Assembly: GCA_018662075.1 (NCBI GenBank)
Contig: JABJGX010000064.1
Span: 1 to 10,017 of the forward strand
Direction of reading: 5' to 3'
DNA length: 10,017 nucleotides
Source: Candidatus Peregrinibacteria bacterium
GTDB taxonomy: Bacteria; Patescibacteriota; Gracilibacteria; Peribacterales; Peribacteraceae
Shown here: one piece after another, positions 5,636 through 10,017 of the stretch
Layout of the letters: every line of letters starts with the position of its first letter
Position numbering within the stretch: position 1 is the first letter of the stretch
The notes under the pieces: model-generated
What the model was told of the DNA's origin: nothing
The model's database searches: none
Seen by the model: the letters and a program-made list of their open reading frames with translations, nothing else
Translations under genes and position numbers: made by a program

Positions 5636-6715
5636 ATGGAAACTTCAACAATGTACATTTGGTCGTGGTTAAACATTCTTTCGAAAAAAAGATATGATGC
5701 ATTGATAGCACAGTATCAATCGCTGGATGCGGCGCTTGGTCATATAGACGAGACAATGCTCAAAGAACTCGGGTGTAAGGAAGAGGGTATTTTTAGAGTG
5801 CTCAATAGACTCGAGGAGTTCGACCCAGAAGCCTACAGTGCAGAACTAAAGAAGCGAGGACTTCAGATGATATCTATAGAAGACCCAGAGTATCCAACAG
5901 CACTAACTCAGGTACCAGATAGGCCTGTGTTTCTTTATTACAAGGGCTGCTTAGATATATTAAGCCAGCCGTGTATAGGGTGCGTTGGTCGCAGAGAGAT
6001 GTCTCAGTACGGAAAGAGGGCAGCGGAATTGTTCATTCCAACCCTAGTACAGTCTGGAATGGTGACAGTCAGTGGACTGGCACTTGGTATCGATGCGGTG
6101 GTTGCGAAGGAAACATTGCACGCAGGAGGGAAGACGGTCGCAGTGGTGGGAGGAGGCCTTGCGCAGATCTACCCAGCGACAAATAAAGAGCTCGCCAATA
6201 AGATTGTCGAAGCTGGAGGACTTATCCTCTGCGAGTTTCCACTAGACCAAGCACCAGAGAGGCATACATTCCCAGCACGGAATAGAATCATTGCGGGCTT
6301 AAGCCTTGGAACATTGGTCCTAGAGGCCGGCAAGGGAAGTGGGGCACTGATTACGGCAGACCTTGCACTCGAATACAACAGGGATGTTTTCGCCGTTCCA
6401 GGGCAGGTATTTGACGTGGGGTACGCTGGGTGTAACCAATACATAGCAGAGGGCAGAGCGAAGCTGACACAGGCTCCAGAGGACGTATTGCAAGATATAG
6501 GCATTGTTGCTCAGTCATCAGAGTCGACGGGGTCATTTACATCGGACGATCCAGAAGAGCAGAAGATCTACGATGTTCTGACTAGTATGCCACAATCTGT
6601 ATCAGACCTTGTCGACAGGGCAGGGATAGACGCTGCAATTTTGAATGCAAAACTCACCATGCTCGAACTCTCCGGTGGAGCAAAGAATGTTGGAAACGGA
6701 ATGTGGGTACGCTAA
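5636..6715 (+). CDS. dprA: DNA-processing protein DprA
   Basis: DprA binds incoming single-stranded DNA and loads RecA during natural transformation. The 359-residue product has an N-terminal helical region (about 8-75), then the Rossmann-like DprA core (about 76-285), with PDRPVFLYYKG, SGLALGIDA (146-154), AGGKTVAVVGGGLAQIYP (163-180), FPARNRIIAGLSLGTLVLEA (212-231) and SGALITADLALE. A C-terminal winged-helix domain (about 305-359) ends in GNGMWVR. Two usual core positions differ: GRR replaces the common GSR in CVGRREMSQYG (116-126), and Ala157 stands where the His of GIDAxAH is usual. I chose the ATG at 5636; the next ATG, 15 nt on, is possible, and the frame upstream to 5468 does not resemble DprA. 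It is followed 9 nt later by a membrane protein gene. Confidence 0.95.
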   Translation: METSTMYIWSWLNILSKKRYDALIAQYQSLDAALGHIDETMLKELGCKEEGIFRVLNRLEEFDPEAYSAELKKRGLQMISIEDPEYPTALTQVPDRPVFLYYKGCLDILSQPCIGCVGRREMSQYGKRAAELFIPTLVQSGMVTVSGLALGIDAVVAKETLHAGGKTVAVVGGGLAQIYPATNKELANKIVEAGGLILCEFPLDQAPERHTFPARNRIIAGLSLGTLVLEAGKGSGALITADLALEYNRDVFAVPGQVFDVGYAGCNQYIAEGRAKLTQAPEDVLQDIGIVAQSSESTGSFTSDDPEEQKIYDVLTSMPQSVSDLVDRAGIDAAILNAKLTMLELSGGAKNVGNGMWVR

Positions 6716-6724
6716 GATAGTGAT

Positions 6725-7588
6725 ATGCCTGAATCATTCACAACACTATTACAAAAAAGTTGGACCTACTTTGCAGGTCACATAAAGCCAATCCTTATTG
6801 CAGCGGTTGTCTTTGGAATTATATTGCATTTTGCACAAGCATCCTTAGCCCATAAGACGATGGGGTCTATGGAAGATCGTCTTGGGTCTTTAGATACTGT
6901 TAAAATGGAAGAGCTATCTGAAAGAATAGAAAATGGAGACGAACAAGCCTTCCAGGAAATGATGATGGAGCTTGGTGTTCTTGGCGAAAGTGGTGAGATC
7001 TATGAAGAAAAAATGCAAGGTATGGCAGTAGAGTTCATGACGAAACTCCTTCCTTCCATTGGCGTATTTACTATTGTCATGATGGTGCTTTCGCTCATTT
7101 CATTTACATACTTTAGTATTTTGGCAGTAGACGATACACAAAGTGCACTACATATATTCCGCAGAACACCAGGACTCATCTTGCCGATCATTGGTATTTC
7201 ACTGTGGTCATTCTTGCGTTCATTCTCATGGATTCCATTTATAGGATTTATTCCCGGTATTATCATTGGGCCACGTTTGATATTCGCAGGAGTTATTTTG
7301 ATCAAAGAACAAAAAGGGGTTTTTGATAGCGTAAAACTTAGTTACGACCGAAGCAGTGGATACTGGGGAAAGATTGTTGGAAACATGATCCTCATGATGC
7401 TCTGTCTATGCGTTGCAGGACTTCTTCTTATGATTGCCGTTGGCATCGTAGGGATGGTCGTTCCACTGTTTATAGGGATCATTACAGGAGCTCTGTCGTA
7501 CTTGTACACAGCCTTCGCAGCTATCTTTACGACACAGCTGGCACTGACAGTCATGGCGTATCCTATGCGGCCACAGAAGGTTCTCTAA
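6725..7588 (+). CDS. Multi-pass membrane protein of unknown function
   Basis: The 287-residue product has about six or seven hydrophobic segments, near 22-40, 110-134, 149-170, 171-193, 217-240 and 242-275 (the last is long enough for two). Between the first two lies a soluble, acidic, Met-rich loop of about 65 residues (43-108), likely helical, with EELSERIENGDEQAFQEMMM. The segment KEQKGVFDSVKLSYDRSSGY (194-213) before the last helices resembles the pattern of small bacterial membrane families in which a S-x-x-L stretch precedes a membrane helix (for example the DUF975 or glycerophosphodiesterase membrane-domain groups); this is a weak inference, and no catalytic domain is present. Nine bases separate it from dprA, so the two are probably co-transcribed up to the terminator at 7604. 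Confidence 0.85.
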   Translation: MPESFTTLLQKSWTYFAGHIKPILIAAVVFGIILHFAQASLAHKTMGSMEDRLGSLDTVKMEELSERIENGDEQAFQEMMMELGVLGESGEIYEEKMQGMAVEFMTKLLPSIGVFTIVMMVLSLISFTYFSILAVDDTQSALHIFRRTPGLILPIIGISLWSFLRSFSWIPFIGFIPGIIIGPRLIFAGVILIKEQKGVFDSVKLSYDRSSGYWGKIVGNMILMMLCLCVAGLLLMIAVGIVGMVVPLFIGIITGALSYLYTAFAAIFTTQLALTVMAYPMRPQKVL

Positions 7589-7603
7589 TCACAGAAGCCA
7601 CAT

Positions 7604-7638
7604 AAAAAACACCCAATCTTGCGAGAGGGTGTTTTTTT
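7604..7638. terminator. Bidirectional Rho-independent terminator
   Basis: AAAAAACACCC (7604-7614) pairs with GGGTGTTTTTT (7627-7637) around a 12-nt loop, with A-runs on the left and T-runs on the right. On either strand a CACCC/GGGTG stem is followed by a run of six or seven T. It lies between the convergent 3' ends of the membrane protein gene (7588) and the 45-residue ORF (7652), so it can end both transcripts. Confidence 0.88.
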
Positions 7639-7651
7639 AATAGTCTAATAT

Positions 7652-7789
7652 TTATTCTACTGACTCGAGAAGAGCATCTGCTGCGTCTGTAACATTTGTA
7701 TCAAGCTCTAGTGTTATATCTTCTTCAGGCGTTGCAACTGCTGCATCTTTTATTTCTACGTCGTCTTGGAATCCTTCTGGATTTGGCAT
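7652..7789 (-). CDS. Very acidic 45-residue ORF downstream of the slipin gene
   Basis: I do not recognise this product. It starts MPNPEGFQDDVEIKDAAVAT and ends in ADALLESVE. It has 14 Asp/Glu and a single Lys, no Cys and no membrane segment. It lies 33 nt after the slipin stop, on the same strand, and 14 nt before the shared terminator, so it is probably the last gene of the tpiA operon. The near-perfect fit of the frame between slipin and terminator supports it being a real small gene, but no start signal other than the ATG is visible. Confidence 0.55.
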   Translation of the reverse strand: MPNPEGFQDDVEIKDAAVATPEEDITLELDTNVTDAADALLESVE

Positions 7790-7822
7790 AAGTGAGAGGG
7801 GAAAGTAAGTAGTGCAAAGAGA

Positions 7823-8578
7823 TTACATCTTCTTTGAAAGTGCGTCGAGTGCTTTGAGTCCTTCGACTGGGACCATCCAAATAGTTGTATTACTTTGGTC
7901 AGAGCTGAGGTCATTAATACTTTGAAGAGTGCGTAGGTGAAGAGCTCCTGGCTCCTTTCCAAGCGTTGCTGCTGCCTTTGCCATATTATCTGCTGCATCA
8001 ACTTCTCCTTCAGAGTTAATAATAACCGCCTGCTTTTCACGCTGGGCTTCTGCGACTTTGGCAATCGTTCGCTTCAGTGATTCTGGAAGAACAATGTCTT
8101 TCAGTTCCACGCTTTGGACATCAATACCCCAAGGATCGGATGCATTATCTACTGTTGTCTTAATCTTCTCGCTAACCTCTGCCTTATTGGCAAGAAGCTC
8201 GTCGAGTGTCACTTCGCCAACTGCGTTTCGCATTGTTGTTTGAGCAAGCTGGGAAACAGCGTAAAAGAAGTCTTCTACTTCGAGGACTGCCTTGTCAGCG
8301 TGTACGACTTTGTAGTAAATAACAGCATTGATACGAATGGGAATGTTATCTTTGGTGATCGCTTCTTGGTCTGGAACATCGACAGCCTTTACACGGATAT
8401 CTACTTTTATCATTTTTTGGAATACTGGAATGATAATCTTCCATCCAGGTTCATACGTGCGACTGTACTTACCCATTGTAAGAAGAATACCGCGTTCGTA
8501 TTGGTTTATTTGGCGGATCATCGCAAAAATGATGAATACAAGTGGCCAACTAAAGAAGAGAATTTCTAACATAAGCAT
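7823..8578 (-). CDS. Slipin/stomatin-family SPFH (band 7) membrane protein
   Basis: Slipins are membrane-anchored SPFH proteins that form large assemblies and organise membrane microdomains. The 251-residue product begins with a single hydrophobic segment (about 3-21, LEILFFSWPLVFIIFAMI). The SPFH domain follows, with NQYERGILLTMGKY (25-38), PGWKIIIPVFQKMIKVDIR (44-62), AVDVPDQEAITKDN, TLDELLANKAEVSEKI and SDPWGIDVQSVELKDIVLPE (147-166). A coiled region with KVAEAQREKQAVIINSEGE (174-192) leads to the C-terminus IWMVPVEGLKALDALSKKM. I chose the ATG at 8578, 19 nt after tpiA; 8572 is equally possible. A frame start at 8611 would overlap tpiA and add a polar stretch before the membrane anchor. 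Slipin genes are often next to an nfeD gene; none is present here. Confidence 0.93.
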   Translation of the reverse strand: MLMLEILFFSWPLVFIIFAMIRQINQYERGILLTMGKYSRTYEPGWKIIIPVFQKMIKVDIRVKAVDVPDQEAITKDNIPIRINAVIYYKVVHADKAVLEVEDFFYAVSQLAQTTMRNAVGEVTLDELLANKAEVSEKIKTTVDNASDPWGIDVQSVELKDIVLPESLKRTIAKVAEAQREKQAVIINSEGEVDAADNMAKAAATLGKEPGALHLRTLQSINDLSSDQSNTTIWMVPVEGLKALDALSKKM

Positions 8579-8597
8579 TAGGGGGAAATTACAGGGT

Positions 8598-9314
8598 TTA
8601 TTTTGAAGCAATCTCTACGATCTGTCCAAAACTGTCTGGCTTTAATGACGCTCCTCCAATGAGCCCTCCATCGATATCTGGCTGAGCAAGAAGTTCCTCG
8701 GCATTATCTGGTTTCATAGAGCCACCGTATAAGATTCGCGTATCGTCCCTGCGGTCTTCTGGAAGTAGAGATCTGATATATGCATGCATCTCTTGTGCTT
8801 GTTCTGGGGTTGCTGTTTTTCCTGTTCCAATAGCCCAGACAGGTTCGTAGGCAATGGTAAGGGTAGATTCTAGTGGAATGCCACTAAGCTGAGCTTTGAC
8901 GATATCTTTTTCTTTACCTGCGTCACGTTCCTGTTCTGTTTCTCCGACGCAGAGAATAGGATGCAGCTTACTTTCAAGGGCAGAGGTAACTTGCACGGCA
9001 ACGTCTGCATTGGTTTCACCGTGGTCTTTACGCCTCTCGCTATGTCCGCAGAGAACATAGTGACATCCAGACGCGGCAATCTGTTCCATACAAATGTCTC
9101 CTGTATGTGCCCCTTTCTCTTCACTGCATCCGTATTGTGCACCAGTAACAATTTGCGCGTCTACGCATGCAGAGATGTCTAGAAATGTCGGAAACACAAC
9201 AACATCGACATTAGCGTGTGTCTGATACGGGCAGGACTTGTCCCGCAGAGCTTCCAAGGGAAGCGGCGTGGGATTCATTTTCCAGTTAGCGGCGATAAGG
9301 TTAGTTTTGCTCAT
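8598..9314 (-). CDS. tpiA: Triose-phosphate isomerase
   Basis: TpiA interconverts dihydroxyacetone phosphate and glyceraldehyde 3-phosphate in glycolysis. The 238-residue TIM-barrel product shows all key parts: NLIAANWKMN (5-14, with Asn10 and Lys12), LCGHSERR (88-95, catalytic His91), AYEPVWAIGTGKTATPEQ (155-172, catalytic Glu157 and the flexible loop), ILYGGSMKPDN and DGGLIGGASLKPDSF for phosphate binding. It is slightly shorter than the usual 250 or so. I chose the ATG at 9314 over the one at 9320 because the extended -10 element at 9323-9331 lies too close for 9320 to be inside the transcript. It heads a minus-strand group with slipin and a 45-residue ORF and is divergent from rpiB. Confidence 0.97.
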   Translation of the reverse strand: MSKTNLIAANWKMNPTPLPLEALRDKSCPYQTHANVDVVVFPTFLDISACVDAQIVTGAQYGCSEEKGAHTGDICMEQIAASGCHYVLCGHSERRKDHGETNADVAVQVTSALESKLHPILCVGETEQERDAGKEKDIVKAQLSGIPLESTLTIAYEPVWAIGTGKTATPEQAQEMHAYIRSLLPEDRRDDTRILYGGSMKPDNAEELLAQPDIDGGLIGGASLKPDSFGQIVEIASK

Positions 9315-9322
9315 TGGCATGG

Positions 9323-9331
9323 ACTATATCA
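9323..9331 (-). promoter_or_regulatory. Extended -10 promoter for tpiA, leaderless start
   Basis: On the minus strand TGATATAGT is a TGn-extended -10 element whose hexamer TATAGT matches five of six consensus positions. The hexamer ends 8 nt before the ATG at 9314, which is the normal distance to a transcription start. This implies a leaderless tpiA mRNA beginning at or next to its start codon. No good -35 is seen. Confidence 0.55.
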
Positions 9332-9363
9332 TAGATGGAGTTTCCTGAAATGGAGAAAACCGC

Positions 9364-9369
9364 TACTAT
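9364..9369 (+). promoter_or_regulatory. Weak -10 candidate for rpiB
   Basis: TACTAT matches four of six consensus positions and ends six bases before the rpiB ATG at 9376, so it too would give a leaderless message. No convincing -35 element is present. rpiB needs some promoter in the 61-bp space between it and tpiA, and this is the best candidate I see. Confidence 0.3.
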
Positions 9370-9375
9370 CTGCCC

Positions 9376-9807
9376 ATGCACATTGCACTTGCTTCAGACC
9401 ACGCAGGCTATCCACTCAAAGAAGTTATCAAAGCCTATTTAAATGAAAAAGGAATAGACATCACTGATGTTGGTACATTTTCAGATGAATCTGTGGATTA
9501 CCCAGCAATAATGCGCAAAGGATGCGCTGTTGTCCTTGAGCAGGACTCTATAGGTATTATCTTTGGTGGCAGTGGGAATGGCGAAGCAATGGCAGCGAAT
9601 AAAGTACGAGGCATTAGGGCTGCACTCTGTTACAACGAAGAGACGACGCGCCTTGCACGTGCGCATAACAATGCCAATGTCATGAGCCTCGGAGCCAGGC
9701 TGACAGATGAAGACACTGCAAAGAAGCTTGTGGACATATTCCTCGAGACCGATTTTGATGGTGATCGTCACCAAAGACGTATCGATGACCTTGAAACTTC
9801 ACTATGA
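9376..9807 (+). CDS. rpiB: Ribose-5-phosphate isomerase B, Glu-type active site
   Basis: RpiB interconverts ribose 5-phosphate and ribulose 5-phosphate in the non-oxidative pentose phosphate pathway. The 143-residue product is full length and has ASDHAGYPLKEVIK (6-19), GIIFGGSGNGEAMAANKVRG (60-79), AHNNANVMSLGARL (96-109) and the end DGDRHQRRIDDLE. The E. coli enzyme uses Cys66 in a CGTG motif. Here that position is Gly64, and the motif GGSGNGE supplies Glu70, as in the Mycobacterium tuberculosis type, where this Glu is the base. The gene is divergent from tpiA, and its stop overlaps the rpe start in ATGA (9804-9807). Confidence 0.96.
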   Translation: MHIALASDHAGYPLKEVIKAYLNEKGIDITDVGTFSDESVDYPAIMRKGCAVVLEQDSIGIIFGGSGNGEAMAANKVRGIRAALCYNEETTRLARAHNNANVMSLGARLTDEDTAKKLVDIFLETDFDGDRHQRRIDDLETSL

Positions 9808-10017
9808 GCAAAAACCCTATCATCATAGCGCCTTCTATCCTTGCTGCTGACTTATCTCGATTACAAGAGGAGGTAGAAAGCGTAGAGCAATACGCAGATT
9901 GGCTACAGGTGGATGTGATGGATGGTCACTTTGTGCCAAACCTGACATTCGGAGCACCTGTCGTAAAGTGGATTAAGACTAACCTGCCACTGGATATTCA
10001 CCTCATGGTGAGCAATC
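9804..10017 (+). CDS. rpe: Ribulose-phosphate 3-epimerase, partial (cut by window end)
   Basis: Rpe interconverts ribulose 5-phosphate and xylulose 5-phosphate. The first 71 residues are present and show IIIAPSILAADLSRLQEEV (6-24), then WLQVDVMDGHFVPNLTFGAP (33-52) and DIHLMVSN (64-71). Asp37 and His66 match metal ligands of the family, but the residue two before Asp37, normally His (HxDVMDG), is Gln35 here. The rest, including the second catalytic Asp, lies outside the window. The start overlaps the rpiB stop by four bases, so the two pentose phosphate genes are likely translationally coupled. Confidence 0.95.
   Translation, partial: MSKNPIIIAPSILAADLSRLQEEVESVEQYADWLQVDVMDGHFVPNLTFGAPVVKWIKTNLPLDIHLMVSN

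Noticed and set aside
8114..8569. 151-codon open frame on the plus strand inside the slipin gene
   Set aside because: It is antisense to a clear SPFH protein, Cys/Asn-rich without domain likeness, and has no promoter of its own.
9315..9320. tpiA start two codons earlier at 9320
   Set aside because: The -10 element ends only two bases before it, so that ATG would lie before the expected transcript start. The ATG at 9314 also gives the usual N-terminus.
1..10017. UGA recoded as glycine, as in some patescibacterial groups
   Set aside because: No gene contains an in-frame TGA, and rpiB ends at TGA at its normal family length.
1..10017. CRISPR array, insertion sequence, tRNA, rRNA or defence locus
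   Set aside because: No spaced direct repeats, transposase motifs, terminal inverted repeats with target duplications, cloverleaf sequences or rRNA signatures were seen.

Overview
The window looks like a chromosomal housekeeping segment of a bacterium with the standard genetic code. TGA is used as a stop (rpiB) and no gene needs TGA read as sense. The ribosomal and RNA polymerase genes are clearly bacterial. The order infA-rpmJ-rpsM-rpsK-rpsD-rpoA-rplQ-rplM-rpsI, tight spacing, many start codons without a Shine-Dalgarno motif and several lineage-restricted short proteins suggest a member of the Candidate Phyla Radiation (Patescibacteria). This placement is an inference from gene order and protein features, not a phylogeny.

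Layout. Positions 78-4296 (+) are a ribosomal/transcription operon: IF-1, L36, S13, S11, S4, RNA polymerase alpha, L17, L13 and S9. L36 has lost all its zinc ligands and carries an internal insertion. A telomere-like CCCTAA repeat fills the rpsM-rpsK spacer. Positions 4346-4720 (-) hold an unrecognised 124-residue protein convergent with rpsI. Positions 4837-5250 (+) encode a small, probably exported, arginine-rich protein, followed by a very strong hairpin. Positions 5251-5635 contain that hairpin, a possible promoter, a 12-bp palindrome and a doubtful 72-codon ORF. Then come dprA (5636-6715) and a multi-pass membrane protein (6725-7588), closed by a bidirectional terminator (7604-7638).

Beyond the terminator, the minus strand carries an operon read from right to left: tpiA (9314-8598), a slipin/stomatin-type SPFH membrane protein (8578-7823) and a very acidic 45-residue ORF (7789-7652). 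Divergent from tpiA are rpiB (9376-9807) and rpe (from 9804, cut by the window end), overlapping by ATGA.

How the genes fit together. The first block is translation and transcription core machinery. DprA is a single-stranded-DNA handling protein of natural transformation. TpiA, RpiB and Rpe belong to glycolysis and the non-oxidative pentose phosphate pathway and share a 61-bp divergent control region with apparently leaderless starts. I found no defence system, mobile element, CRISPR array, rRNA or tRNA. The most unusual items are the telomere-like spacer, the zinc-free expanded L36, a Gln in place of a metal-ligand His in Rpe, and the orphan small genes.
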